This document shows, piece by piece, positions 34,579 through 43,565 of a stretch of DNA of 64,000 nucleotides. The position numbers were made by a program, and so were the translations under genes. The stretch covers positions 56,345-120,344 of the IMG/VR virus record IMGVR_UViG_3300031746_000003; one strand, given 5' to 3'. Below the pieces are notes generated by a model, which saw nothing but the letters and a program-made list of their open reading frames with translations, was not told the origin of the DNA and ran no database searches. Origin of the DNA: a virus. Position 1 is the first letter of the stretch; each line of letters begins with the position of its first letter.

Positions 34579-37500
34579 TGTCACACGCACATGGGCAACG
34601 TCTCAAACTGCGACTCTTCCTAGAAGGAGTCGAAGTACCAGTAATTTCTGCCAACGTGCAGACAGCTCCTAACAGCCCAGCGGTGTGTTCTATACAGATC
34701 CCACCGCTAGCTGAAGGCACACGTTTGCTACCACGCACGCTGGTGCATCTCTTCTTCTTAGACTTCTATGCTATGGCGAGCCCCAACATATACAACCGGG
34801 GCCCCCTAGTTACGCCAGGGTCTTCTAAGTCCCCAACAGCCTATCAACTGTCACGCCAGTCATATGATGAAAAGGCGGAAGACGGTCAAACTGACGATGG
34901 TTCGATTAAGAACGTACTGTCTGACATAGGTAATGAGCAGTACAAGCTTATGTTCGCTGGAGAAGTCATAGGCTTCCAGTGGTCTAAGAACCAAGCTCAA
35001 CGTTCGCTAGTGCTGCAGTGTGAGGACTTCTCTAACTACTGGGACTACGCCTACCAGTTCAACAACACAGATATCTTCGGTCCAGGTATCAAAGCTGTGT
35101 TCTCTGGTGGTGCCACAAATCTGTTCACTGACTTTCTCTCCACAGAGGGGAGCGTTCTAACAGCCATCGTTAGCAGCGGTAGGTGCAACACGTTCCCTAA
35201 GATGGAGGGCATGGCAGCCGGCCTTATACGCTTGATAGAGGCCATTGGGGGTAACTACTACTCACGGCCAGGCCAAGACTTTAAGCTTGCCAAGACCCAT
35301 GCAGGGCAGAACATTTTCTTCTCTTTAGCTGAACTACGTCTGCACATCACGCAGATGATCACAGCTATAGAAGATGATCCTACGTCAAAGCAACTGCTTA
35401 GCAGACACGGCTATTCAGGGTACTTTGATAGGCTGCTGGGTGGGCAAGGTGGGCAGGTATCTATACGTCAAGCAATGAACGCCCTTAGTGGTGTCATGTT
35501 CTACGAGACGTACGCGCAACCTTGCCCAATGTACAAGCCCGGTCTTGCAGGTACTATTGGTGGTCAGGGTAGAGCTCTGTTATCAGAAGATACCCGACTA
35601 GGATTTATAGCTATAGCAGCTAAAGATGCAGCATTTGGGATTAACACAGTTAAAGCTACGTTAGAGAACTTCTCCAGTAACCCTACAGCAAACACTAGTA
35701 GAGTAGCCGCTGTTAAAGCCGTAGCTATCCAACTTACAGGAGTGCGTAAGACATTGAACGGCGTACAGGCTCAAGCTGGTAGAGCTCCCGCTGAAGTAAA
35801 AGGTCTGCTTAGCAAAGCCAGTAGAGCTGTAGCCGCAGCTGCCATTGCAATGTCTGGGTGGGGTCCTCAAGCACCAGAGACCGCCCGTAAAAAGGTGACT
35901 GACAAGTTAGACGAGGCGCACAGATACCTGATCAGTGTGGCTCAGGCTACTATAACTACTACTAAAGCTAAGGATACAGCACCTGCGGTACTTCAGCAGC
36001 AAATACTACGGCCTGACATCTGGTTTACTTCCCCACCACGTTGCAACGTATTGTTCCCAGAGAGTTACCACCAGCTGGACTATGCTCGTTCGTTTCTCAA
36101 AGAACCTACAAGATTTCTGCTCAAGACCAACGACGAGTTCTTCGGCGAAGACTTCCTGTTTGACAAGTTCTACTTCGCGCCAGCCGCAGGTAGTCTGTCA
36201 AAGGATAAGTCAAGTCTGCAGAGCATCCTAAAGAACGACCTATTAGACCATGAGCTCTTCACCGGCATACTCCCAGTGTTTGAGAAGATGGGGGAGTTCA
36301 ACGTATTCGCTGCAGCTGCTGGAGTACAGTCCATCGTTAAGAAGAAGAAAGGCCCTGTCGCTCTAAACCCAACTACCCCCGCTAACTCCACTGAGTGGGT
36401 AGCTAGAGCTGCAGCGCAGAAAGGCGGTCAAATAGACAAAATAGGTTATGCGCAGCGGTCTACTAACTTCATGTATTTTAAGCACCGCTTCAACGCACGA
36501 CAAATGACGGTAACTGGTAAGTTCAACCCTTACATAGCCTGTGGGTTCCCCGGTCTTATCTTAGACAAGTATGTAGATGAGGCAGCCTTAAAGACGTACA
36601 ACGAGTTAAGGGCCACCAAAGGATTTCCTCAGACATTGGCTGGGCAAGCTCTGGGTACTAACTTCTTGGGTAACTTTACACAAGTATCTCACCAGGTATC
36701 TCAGTCAGAAACTGCAGGGGTCACATCTATCACGTGTAGCTACCCACGTCAGCCAGAGGAGTCTACAGAGTTTCTTGGAGCAGTAGAGAAAACGCAGACA
36801 ATACGTAAACGGTTTGGTACAGATGCTGTACGGTCTACGGACGTAGCTGCAGCTAGCGCACCAAAGCTGTTCTCTCTTGGCCCTAACTTTGGGCGCATTA
36901 CGGACGTTGTGGACGTGACTGCACAGTACTTGGGTGGTGGAGCCGACTCTCTAGAACCTACTGGCCGTAGCTTGCCTCTGTTCGCTGGAGAATCTCGTAG
37001 GAAGGGGTACGAGGCTGGTAAGTCTCAAAAGATACTCGTGCCTATTGGTGTGCCAGTAAGTGGTAATAGCCTGGGCTCGCACATAGTAGGTAGTATCATT
37101 GGTGACCCCAACATAAAGGTTGCCTTCAAGGCCTACAAGGTGACTGAGGAGATACCAAAGTATCGATCCCAGATTATAGATGTACCAGCTGAGAAGTTTA
37201 TTAGCCCAGGTTGGTATGGAGATATTTGGTCGGCTGCTAAAGTAGGACAAGCCTACGGTCATTTTTTTGGTACTGGGTCTATCAATGACCCACAACAGGT
37301 AGCTGACCCAGGGGGCTCTTCTACTGGTGCGATTAACCAAGAAGCAGAAGACGCATTAGCTACACGTCTCAAGTCTGATGGTAGCTACGATGCACGTGAG
37401 GAGGCTCCAGCAATTTTGGCATTGGATACCAACACCAGTATCCAACAAGCTGTAGAGTTCCTAGTGTCGGTGTACAGCTACGTCAAAGGTAGCTCAATGG

Positions 37501-37808
37501 ACACAGAAGAGTTTATAAGGTCGTATACATGGAGACCAGTTGCTTCCATGATAGATATGCTTGGTACTAGCGATCTAAAGTTCAGTGACGACGGGCACAA
37601 CGTACTGACTGGCTTTGAGGGCTTTCACTCAAAGGCCTTTGGTCCCTATGAAGATCTCTTCGGACTAGTGGGACCCGAGATAGAAAATATCCTAGGTATC
37701 AAAAAAGGTAGCCCCATCGCTCAGAAGGCTGACACTAGGAAGCGCAAGCAAGACGCCGTTAAGCAGCTAGTTGCTGCGCTGCTCTTCTCTCGGGCTATCC
37801 TAGGTTGA
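34578..37808 (+). CDS. Putative baseplate hub protein
   Basis: 1076 residues from the ATG in a TAATG overlap. The opening (LKLRLFLEGVEVPVISANVQ, then SIQIPPLAEGTRLLPRTLVH) matches the first beta domain of hub proteins of the gpD/gp27 type. Large helical insertions follow (about 350-480), and a C-terminal domain ends with an Asp-rich turn and a helical tail (AVKQLVAALLFSRAILG). Its place after the tape-measure-like gene supports a central hub role. No lysozyme motif was seen. Confidence 0.65.
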   Translation: MSHAHGQRLKLRLFLEGVEVPVISANVQTAPNSPAVCSIQIPPLAEGTRLLPRTLVHLFFLDFYAMASPNIYNRGPLVTPGSSKSPTAYQLSRQSYDEKAEDGQTDDGSIKNVLSDIGNEQYKLMFAGEVIGFQWSKNQAQRSLVLQCEDFSNYWDYAYQFNNTDIFGPGIKAVFSGGATNLFTDFLSTEGSVLTAIVSSGRCNTFPKMEGMAAGLIRLIEAIGGNYYSRPGQDFKLAKTHAGQNIFFSLAELRLHITQMITAIEDDPTSKQLLSRHGYSGYFDRLLGGQGGQVSIRQAMNALSGVMFYETYAQPCPMYKPGLAGTIGGQGRALLSEDTRLGFIAIAAKDAAFGINTVKATLENFSSNPTANTSRVAAVKAVAIQLTGVRKTLNGVQAQAGRAPAEVKGLLSKASRAVAAAAIAMSGWGPQAPETARKKVTDKLDEAHRYLISVAQATITTTKAKDTAPAVLQQQILRPDIWFTSPPRCNVLFPESYHQLDYARSFLKEPTRFLLKTNDEFFGEDFLFDKFYFAPAAGSLSKDKSSLQSILKNDLLDHELFTGILPVFEKMGEFNVFAAAAGVQSIVKKKKGPVALNPTTPANSTEWVARAAAQKGGQIDKIGYAQRSTNFMYFKHRFNARQMTVTGKFNPYIACGFPGLILDKYVDEAALKTYNELRATKGFPQTLAGQALGTNFLGNFTQVSHQVSQSETAGVTSITCSYPRQPEESTEFLGAVEKTQTIRKRFGTDAVRSTDVAAASAPKLFSLGPNFGRITDVVDVTAQYLGGGADSLEPTGRSLPLFAGESRRKGYEAGKSQKILVPIGVPVSGNSLGSHIVGSIIGDPNIKVAFKAYKVTEEIPKYRSQIIDVPAEKFISPGWYGDIWSAAKVGQAYGHFFGTGSINDPQQVADPGGSSTGAINQEAEDALATRLKSDGSYDAREEAPAILALDTNTSIQQAVEFLVSVYSYVKGSSMDTEEFIRSYTWRPVASMIDMLGTSDLKFSDDGHNVLTGFEGFHSKAFGPYEDLFGLVGPEIENILGIKKGSPIAQKADTRKRKQDAVKQLVAALLFSRAILG

Positions 37809-37831
37809 TTCCCTAGTTTTGAGCTAGATGG

Positions 37832-37837
37832 TATAAC
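37832..37837 (+). promoter_or_regulatory. Candidate -10 element (GGTATAAC)
   Basis: GGTATAAC in the 42-base gap before the gene at 37851. The same octamer type (GGTATAA followed by C or G) recurs before the genes at 42060, 45572 and 52401. No clear -35 element here, and the leader would be very short. Confidence 0.35.
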
Positions 37838-37850
37838 TTATAGGCCATTC

Positions 37851-38231
37851 ATGACCTATGACGAAGCCATTAAAGCTGCGTTTTTCAACGAGCTCAAGAA
37901 GATAGCCGCGTCTAACCAGATGCTGGCTGCTTCCTCCAAGCTACGGAGTGGTCGTCGGCCCATGAGTGCCGAGACCATGTTGGCTAAGGACAAGGCCGGT
38001 GAGCTCTACAAGAGTGCCTTCGGTTCTGACCAGAGCTCTCTCTTCTACTCTGATAGTGACCCCAAGACTGGTGCACCAGCAAGGGCCAAGGGTAAGCGTG
38101 GTGACGTACCCTCTCGTGAAGATACTATTAGTCCGGCCAAGACAGTAGACCGACAGACAGTAACGACAACTACAGCTCCAGGTCTTTTAGATACAGACTC
38201 GAACAATAGGCCATCAGAGCGAGCTTACTGA
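37851..38231 (+). CDS. Small virion-type protein with AFFNELKKIA motif
   Basis: 126 residues. Its N-terminus has the clearest copy of a short helix motif (FFNELKKIA, about residues 11-19) shared by several neighbouring proteins. The rest is hydrophilic and probably disordered, with basic and Ser/Thr-rich segments. Possibly a small packaged or ejected protein carried in by the motif; no family recognised. Confidence 0.6.
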   Translation: MTYDEAIKAAFFNELKKIAASNQMLAASSKLRSGRRPMSAETMLAKDKAGELYKSAFGSDQSSLFYSDSDPKTGAPARAKGKRGDVPSREDTISPAKTVDRQTVTTTTAPGLLDTDSNNRPSERAY

Positions 38232-38491
38232 TGTCCCCTGTTGTCTTCCACAGCTTTGCTTGTGAGCTAGTGAAGATAGCTACGCCTATTGATGGTGGTG
38301 ACTCTGGTGCACCTAGGAGGGGTGACGTACCCACCCGAGATGGGCAGTATCAGCGCGGCAGTAAACAGCGTGCTGGGCAAGGCGGTCTTGTAGAATCACT
38401 AGCGCCAGAGCAAGCTGTACGTATTAGCGGGCCATACGCTATTCAAACCAATGGTGGCAACACCGTTGATAGTGGGAAAGTCGAAGGTTAG
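38231..38491 (+). CDS. Small protein with FACELVKIA motif
   Basis: 86 residues, starting in a TGATG junction. The N-terminal FACELVKIA (about 7-15) is followed by a disordered Gly/Arg/Gln-rich body. It shares with the preceding protein a RRGDVPTRDG/KRGDVPSRED-type segment, suggesting an ancient duplication of adjacent genes. Confidence 0.58.
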   Translation: MSPVVFHSFACELVKIATPIDGGDSGAPRRGDVPTRDGQYQRGSKQRAGQGGLVESLAPEQAVRISGPYAIQTNGGNTVDSGKVEG

Positions 38492-38493
38492 TG

Positions 38494-39555
38494 ATGAGCA
38501 AACTTAGTAGAGCTCTTGTGGACGTGACCAAGCTGGCCTCTCCAGTGACTGTAGCCAGTCTCTTCAGTCCTGAAGCTGCCAAACAGAATGCCATTGCTGA
38601 GCAGAAGGCACCTGTGGATTTCACACCCATCTCGAACCTGTCTGACCCTAAGACAGCAGCAGCAGCTCCACATGAACTTGCTGGCGGTGTACTTGGCGGG
38701 GCTATGGGGTACAACAAAGCTCGCGACCAAGGAGCTACTACGTTGCAAGCTCTTAAGCCTGCGGCCATGGGTGCTCTACTAGGTGTTGGGGCTGGTCGGG
38801 TTGGTGGGTTAGTCCTAGAGGGTCATGCCGCTAAGAAAGCTTTGGAGGCTGGCAAGGAACTGACAAAGAAAGCATACGTACAGCACATTGCATTGATTGA
38901 TGAGCTCAGCAAACTCAATGCTGTAGCTGACTACCAGCTAACAGCTATGCTAGCTAAGCAGGCTAGTAGTAGCCCTAAGATAGAGCTATCTGGTTTGGGT
39001 CTGCTAGCTGCTCCGTCTATCGATCAGCTGCAAGCACATGCGAGGGCTGGGATAGCTGGTGACAAAGACCCAGATGCAGTAACAAAACGGCAGTTCTTAC
39101 CAGACGTCGCTCACCCCATAGCTGAAGTATCAGGGTTAGGTTTATTGGCGGCGCCAGATCTAAAGAAACTGATAGCCAAGCATGCCGGTGAGTCGCACAA
39201 TAGTATAAGCGAAGAAGATGTTCTGTCGGCTGTTGATCGTCTAGAACACCTAGACAAGGTAAAGCCCACTCTTGGTACAGTGGGGCGTTTTGCTGGCCTT
39301 GGTGCTGTAACTGCCCCAGGTATTGCTATGTCGAGAGATCTAGTAGCTGGTAACAAGCAATTTCATGGGTGGAACCGCAAAGCACATGGGTTGTCTTTGG
39401 CAAAGGGCAGTAAGTTACGTAATGCAGCTGGGGTAGCTACTGGTGGGGCGCTAGCTGGTGGTGTTTTGCCTCTAGTGCAGAACGAGCTATCTAGAAGAAG
39501 CGAAAAAGGTAAGATACGAAAGTTTCTAGCGCAGAGTGTAGTGGACGATAAGTAA
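38494..39555 (+). CDS. Virion-type protein with repeated SGLGLLAAP and membrane segments
   Basis: 353 residues from ATG 38494. The N-terminus (RALVDVTKLAS) and a middle helix (LIDELSKLNAVADY) carry variants of the shared KxA motif. Two copies of SGLGLLAAP (about residues 168 and 211) start duplicated helical modules. Gly-rich apolar stretches lie near 65-85 and 315-335. Part of a cluster of similar proteins from 37.9 to 42.0 kb; probably ejected or membrane-active. Confidence 0.6.
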   Translation: MSKLSRALVDVTKLASPVTVASLFSPEAAKQNAIAEQKAPVDFTPISNLSDPKTAAAAPHELAGGVLGGAMGYNKARDQGATTLQALKPAAMGALLGVGAGRVGGLVLEGHAAKKALEAGKELTKKAYVQHIALIDELSKLNAVADYQLTAMLAKQASSSPKIELSGLGLLAAPSIDQLQAHARAGIAGDKDPDAVTKRQFLPDVAHPIAEVSGLGLLAAPDLKKLIAKHAGESHNSISEEDVLSAVDRLEHLDKVKPTLGTVGRFAGLGAVTAPGIAMSRDLVAGNKQFHGWNRKAHGLSLAKGSKLRNAAGVATGGALAGGVLPLVQNELSRRSEKGKIRKFLAQSVVDDK

Positions 39556-39556
39556 C

Positions 39557-40303
39557 ATGCCGTTCAAGTCGCAAGCACAGAGAAGATTTATGTACGCTAA
39601 ACATCCAGGTATTGCTGATCGGTGGCAAGAACATACCCCAGAAGGGGCACATCTTCCTGAGAAGGTGAGCTTCGCTTTGCTACACAAGTTAGCGGGTATG
39701 GCTCTTGCTGTACCTAAACTACCTAACCTCGCAGCTACGCCCAAGTTCGACATAGGTAAAGCTATTGCTGAACGTGTAGCAGCGATGGCTCTTGCTGTAC
39801 CTAAACCACCTAACCTCGCAGCTACACCCAAGTTCGACATAGGTAGAGCTATTGCTGAACATGTGCCAACTCAGGCGGCTACTTCCGGTTCTTTACAATT
39901 CTCGTCAGTAGCTAACAGAGCAAAGCCACCCCCCTTACCAAACAGAGTACCCGCGCCTCCAGCACGCGTACAAGCTGCTGCTGCACCAGCCGCAGGTATG
40001 CCGGCTGTTGGCCGTGTGCAACCACCGGGGCAGGCTGCGACTGTTAGAGACCCAAGTTCTGCTGGGCAAGTCCCTGGTATCGTACCCCCTCCTCCTGGGA
40101 TTGTAGCTTCTAGAGCTAGGCAACCTGCACCAACCTTAACAGCTGCCCCAAAAGGGTTCTCCTGGCCAGCAGCGGGAGAGTCTATGCCAATTGGTGATTT
40201 TGTAGCTTCTATGGGCAAGAGCAAATTTAGTTCTGTGCAGTGGAAATCATTTCTGACAGAGCTACATAAAGCGGCTGGGCAACAGCATGATAAAGCAAGC
40301 TAA
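39557..40303 (+). CDS. Pro/Ala-rich virion-type protein with tandem 29-residue repeat
   Basis: 248 residues. The N-terminus SQAQRRFMYAKHP...HTPEG resembles a short module found on small phage and bacterial proteins of unknown function. KLAGMALAVPK begins a 29-residue unit repeated immediately (DNA period 87 bp, a few mismatches). A Pro-rich linker follows, and the protein ends with FLTELHKAAG, another copy of the shared helix motif. It overlaps the next gene by 17 bases. Confidence 0.6.
   Translation: MPFKSQAQRRFMYAKHPGIADRWQEHTPEGAHLPEKVSFALLHKLAGMALAVPKLPNLAATPKFDIGKAIAERVAAMALAVPKPPNLAATPKFDIGRAIAEHVPTQAATSGSLQFSSVANRAKPPPLPNRVPAPPARVQAAAAPAAGMPAVGRVQPPGQAATVRDPSSAGQVPGIVPPPPGIVASRARQPAPTLTAAPKGFSWPAAGESMPIGDFVASMGKSKFSSVQWKSFLTELHKAAGQQHDKAS
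39698..39871 (+). repeat. 87-bp tandem duplication inside a coding region
   Basis: Two nearly identical 87-bp units start at 39698 and 39785 (each ATGGCTCTTGCTGTACCTAA...). They stay in frame and differ at a handful of positions, indicating a fairly recent in-frame duplication. Confidence 0.8.
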
Positions 40304-42014
40304 CTACCTACAATCTCCTAAGCAGTTAGCAGCACCCAAAGAACGAGTGCTATCTGCTATGCCTCCAGTAAAGAGCCTGGTGGTCAAGAGTGGTAGTGTC
40401 TTTGCTCCCTCTGCGTACAGTGCAGAATTTGGCCCGTTACCTGGCCTCTACGTAAGACCTAGTGGGATGCCCGCGTTTACTATGCCTGCTCTTGAGGTAG
40501 ATCCAAAGTACAAGAACAAACGTGCCTCTACATTTGCGGTATCTCAATACAGTGGTGCACTGGGGGGAGCTCCACATAAGTATCAGAGCGGTGTTCCACC
40601 TCTGACTATACCTCCGTTAGAAACGGCTAAGACGTCAGCAGATGAGGCCATAAACAGACAGCTGTTAAGAACAGATGACCTGGATGACCAAGCTAGGTCA
40701 CAAAAACATAGACTTATGGCTACTGGTGCAGCTGGTGCATTACCGTTTGCTGGGATGATAGGTCAAAAGAAAATCATCCATGACCCACTGCAGGGAGCTA
40801 AGGGTAAGAAGTACAGAACTATGCAAGACCTGTCTAGAGCTGCTCGGACAGGTGATGTCATCCTGACCACAAAACCTGAAGGTAGTTTCTTTAAGAACCT
40901 CATCGCCCCCATAAGCGGCAGTGAGTTTTATCATGCGCAGCCCGTTGTAGGACAAAGAGCTGGGTCTGGTCTTAGCTACGATACAGGCCACGCTATTAAT
41001 GAGTTAGAAGATGTTGGTACCAAGCGTCAGCAGGTAAAAGAACTGCGAAAGAATGCCCCCAGCGTGGCTAAGAGCGTACGTGGTAATTACCCAGATGTTA
41101 TGCTGCTTCGCCCTAAGAAGCAGCTAACAGCTCGTCAAGCTAAGGTGTACCAAGACGAAGCACTACTTAGATCAGCTGGGATCTATGACACTCCTAAGGC
41201 GATATCGTCATGGGTTAAGGAAGTCATGGTCCCCAAGATCCATGGTGTTACTGACCGAGGACCACAGACTATCTGTGAAGGCAACATCTGCTCTACTGCA
41301 CCAGCCATGGCTATGCATAAGGCCACAGGTACTGAAGTAGTGCCGGGTAAACGCGCACAAGATGTATTTCCAAGTGACTACCTGCGTTCTGAGAACTATG
41401 AGTTAGTTGGGCACAGGCTACAGAACGCTTCTAGGTATGCTAGAAAAGGAAAGCTGAATCGTGTCTTGACACCTATTGCTACCAGAGGAGCTATGGGTGC
41501 TACTCTTGCGGGCACTACTTATGGTGTTAGCGGAGATCCAGCTATAGGTGGCTCAGTTGCTGGTGCGCTAGGAGCTAGCGCAGTTGCAAATGCAGCGGCT
41601 AAAAGTAAATGGGGGCTGGATAGTGCTAAACATTTACCTGGTATAGGTGACGCCGCTAGCCTACTGACAACAGAAGATGCTGGTGGGCAGGCGTTGATGA
41701 AACGGCGTTTACTGACGCGTAGACTACCTGTAGTTGCCGGGGGAGCTGCTCTTGGCTATCTAGGCACTAAGAAGCTGAGAGAAAAAGCACTAGAGTTTCG
41801 AGATAGAAAAAAGCAAGCCGCTTTAAAGGCAGCTTCTATTATGACTCCTCTGGGGCAGCTGCATAAAGCCCAGGCTGTGGGAGCCCCCGGTGTGCCAGCA
41901 GCACCTGGACCCAGTATCGCTCAGCAAAGCAAGCCCGTAGGCTTTGGTGTCCCTATGTCTGGAGCTGTTGGAGCTGGAGCTATAGGTGGCGGCTCTAAGA
42001 CTTTGGGCGTTTAA
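40287..42014 (+). CDS. Virion-type protein with permuted NlpC/P60-like cysteine hydrolase domain
   Basis: 575 residues. The N-terminal ~110 contain two imperfect copies of a ~40-residue module (FAPSAYS... / FAVSQYS..., each ending PPLE or PALE). Residues ~185-380 look like a permuted papain-fold hydrolase (YiiX/YebB-like): GDVIL near 199, His216 in FYHAQ, then CSTAP with Cys335 as likely nucleophile, and PSDYLRSENYELVG. Such enzymes cut peptides or acyl/amide bonds in cell envelopes. The C-terminus has Gly-rich apolar segments. A hydrolase delivered with the virion is the inferred role. Confidence 0.6.
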   Translation: MIKQANYLQSPKQLAAPKERVLSAMPPVKSLVVKSGSVFAPSAYSAEFGPLPGLYVRPSGMPAFTMPALEVDPKYKNKRASTFAVSQYSGALGGAPHKYQSGVPPLTIPPLETAKTSADEAINRQLLRTDDLDDQARSQKHRLMATGAAGALPFAGMIGQKKIIHDPLQGAKGKKYRTMQDLSRAARTGDVILTTKPEGSFFKNLIAPISGSEFYHAQPVVGQRAGSGLSYDTGHAINELEDVGTKRQQVKELRKNAPSVAKSVRGNYPDVMLLRPKKQLTARQAKVYQDEALLRSAGIYDTPKAISSWVKEVMVPKIHGVTDRGPQTICEGNICSTAPAMAMHKATGTEVVPGKRAQDVFPSDYLRSENYELVGHRLQNASRYARKGKLNRVLTPIATRGAMGATLAGTTYGVSGDPAIGGSVAGALGASAVANAAAKSKWGLDSAKHLPGIGDAASLLTTEDAGGQALMKRRLLTRRLPVVAGGAALGYLGTKKLREKALEFRDRKKQAALKAASIMTPLGQLHKAQAVGAPGVPAAPGPSIAQQSKPVGFGVPMSGAVGAGAIGGGSKTLGV

Positions 42015-42034
42015 CAAATTCTACAGTTCGTAGG

Positions 42035-42040
42035 TATAAC
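42035..42040 (+). promoter_or_regulatory. Candidate -10 element (GGTATAAC)
   Basis: GGTATAAC with ACAAATT about 24 bases upstream, similar to the 13-kb minus-strand promoter candidate. A start near 42047 would leave a GAGG ribosome site before the ATG at 42060. Confidence 0.4.
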
Positions 42041-42059
42041 GGCTATGAGGCCTAATACC

Positions 42060-42653
42060 ATGAACAATGTAGCTAAGGCGTTTGCCGTAGCTCTCAAATT
42101 TAAGGAGAGCACTGATGCTGTGCTCTATGAAGCAGAGCAATCCGCTTTTGAGGACTTACTAGCCCGCTGTGACGTAGCTGTCATAACACCTAGGGTAGAG
42201 CGGTTAAGGGCGTTCTACTGCGTAGAGTACCTGTACTGGTACCTCGGCCCAACATTGGGGTTGAACGTAGCTGACCTACTAGGCCCATGGGACGTAACGA
42301 AAGACTTCAAACGGTCACGCGTAGGGTTAACCGAGCTGGTGGGTAAATTACAAAAGGTAGCTGATGAAGTAGTCATTAGAAGTACCGAGCTATCGTTCGC
42401 TAGCCCACGTACTTCATCTGTATCTACTGGCAGTTATCTCTCCGCTAACTTACTACAACGTAAGTCCTCAGTACTTGCTGCTCTAGGGGCCGCAACACTA
42501 CTGCGTGTAAAACTACGAGGGCCGATAGATGGTATCCACGTTATCGGGGCTACTGCGGCTACCTGCATAATCACGACAGCTACCTTCAAGTTAAAGATGC
42601 TGCGTGACTTATTAGCCATTGATGAAAGGAACGCTCTAAGACCATGGACTTAG
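42060..42653 (+). CDS. Unknown protein with hydrophobic hairpin
   Basis: 197 residues from ATG 42060, which has GAGG upstream (an earlier ATG at 42045 would lie at the predicted transcription start). Aromatic-rich N-terminal half (FYCVEYLYWYLGPTLGLNV) and two apolar segments near the C-terminus (SVLAALGAATLLRV; VIGATAATCIITTATF) that may form a membrane hairpin. It overlaps the next gene by ten bases. Confidence 0.6.
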   Translation: MNNVAKAFAVALKFKESTDAVLYEAEQSAFEDLLARCDVAVITPRVERLRAFYCVEYLYWYLGPTLGLNVADLLGPWDVTKDFKRSRVGLTELVGKLQKVADEVVIRSTELSFASPRTSSVSTGSYLSANLLQRKSSVLAALGAATLLRVKLRGPIDGIHVIGATAATCIITTATFKLKMLRDLLAIDERNALRPWT

Positions 42654-43096
42654 TAGACGAACGAATCCCAGGTATGACGTTCTATCTAGAAGAAGCTACC
42701 ATCTCAGATACTGCTAGCGCATATCACCAGAACTACGTAGGCAAAGTAGTACTGAGTGCTCAGGTATCCACGGAGGGGTATGCTGCCGGTATGTGGGAGG
42801 AGCTGGTAAAGAGGCTAGAGTGCTGGCGGGTGTATTCCTCCAACGATGTTAAAGAGGAACTTATCTCTATGCTTCAGGATGACCTGAAGAAACACAATGA
42901 GCAGCACCTGGCTAAGGTAACCGATTTATCAGACAAGCTAGCCAGGGTCAGGTTAGACAAAGACCTAATTTCTGGGGAGCTCGCTAAGACTAAGGCGGTT
43001 CTGGCGGCTACAGCGGCCCCGTTAGCTCGTTTGGCTGCTTTAGAGGCAGACCTTTCACAACTACTTGATGGGGTGGTATCATCGAACCATGGCTAA
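42644..43096 (+). CDS. Coiled-coil protein
   Basis: 150 residues. An alpha/beta first half, then a long C-terminal coiled coil (about 85-145, with LAKVTDLSDKLARVRLDKD). It overlaps the next gene start by eight bases. Possibly an assembly or tail protein; no family recognised. Confidence 0.6.
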   Translation: MDLVDERIPGMTFYLEEATISDTASAYHQNYVGKVVLSAQVSTEGYAAGMWEELVKRLECWRVYSSNDVKEELISMLQDDLKKHNEQHLAKVTDLSDKLARVRLDKDLISGELAKTKAVLAATAAPLARLAALEADLSQLLDGVVSSNHG

Positions 43097-43565
43097 TCAG
43101 TCAATCAACCTGTCCAGTGATAGTGTTACTCATGGCGACCCGTCTGAGTTCTACAACCTGCTAAAGCAGGCGGTAGACATCAATCCGAGTACGTCGGTAG
43201 ATACCAGCGATGAGCAGCGCTCAACTGTGGGGACTACGTCCATAGTTAAGAACCCTCCTGACAGGCCGACTGGTACTACTGACGCCCCATGGGGAGAGCC
43301 AGGTCCAAAAGACCCCTATCACAACAGCACTGGGGCGCATAAGAACAGCATAGAGACGCGCCAGGGGGAGCTAAGCCGGGCTTTCTCTGGTACTCAGCAA
43401 GCTGGTGCTGCACAGAAGGCTGATGTCAGCCAGCAGCTAAGCCACGCAGCCAGTGGTGACTTCGAAGCACACTCTGCCCTGCTCCAGCCGAAAGGCAAGC
43501 TCAAGGTGTCTCACCCGAGGGCGCAGACGCTAGCTCAGCAGGTGAACAAAGTCATAGGACGATGA
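43089..43565 (+). CDS. Hydrophilic protein with FYNLLKQA motif
   Basis: 158 residues from ATG 43089. An N-terminal helix with EFYNLLKQAV (about 19-28) resembles the shared virion motif; the rest is a disordered Ser/Gln/Pro/Gly region rich in DxP turns. ATGA overlap with the sigma-like gene. Function unknown. Confidence 0.6.
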   Translation: MANQSINLSSDSVTHGDPSEFYNLLKQAVDINPSTSVDTSDEQRSTVGTTSIVKNPPDRPTGTTDAPWGEPGPKDPYHNSTGAHKNSIETRQGELSRAFSGTQQAGAAQKADVSQQLSHAASGDFEAHSALLQPKGKLKVSHPRAQTLAQQVNKVIGR

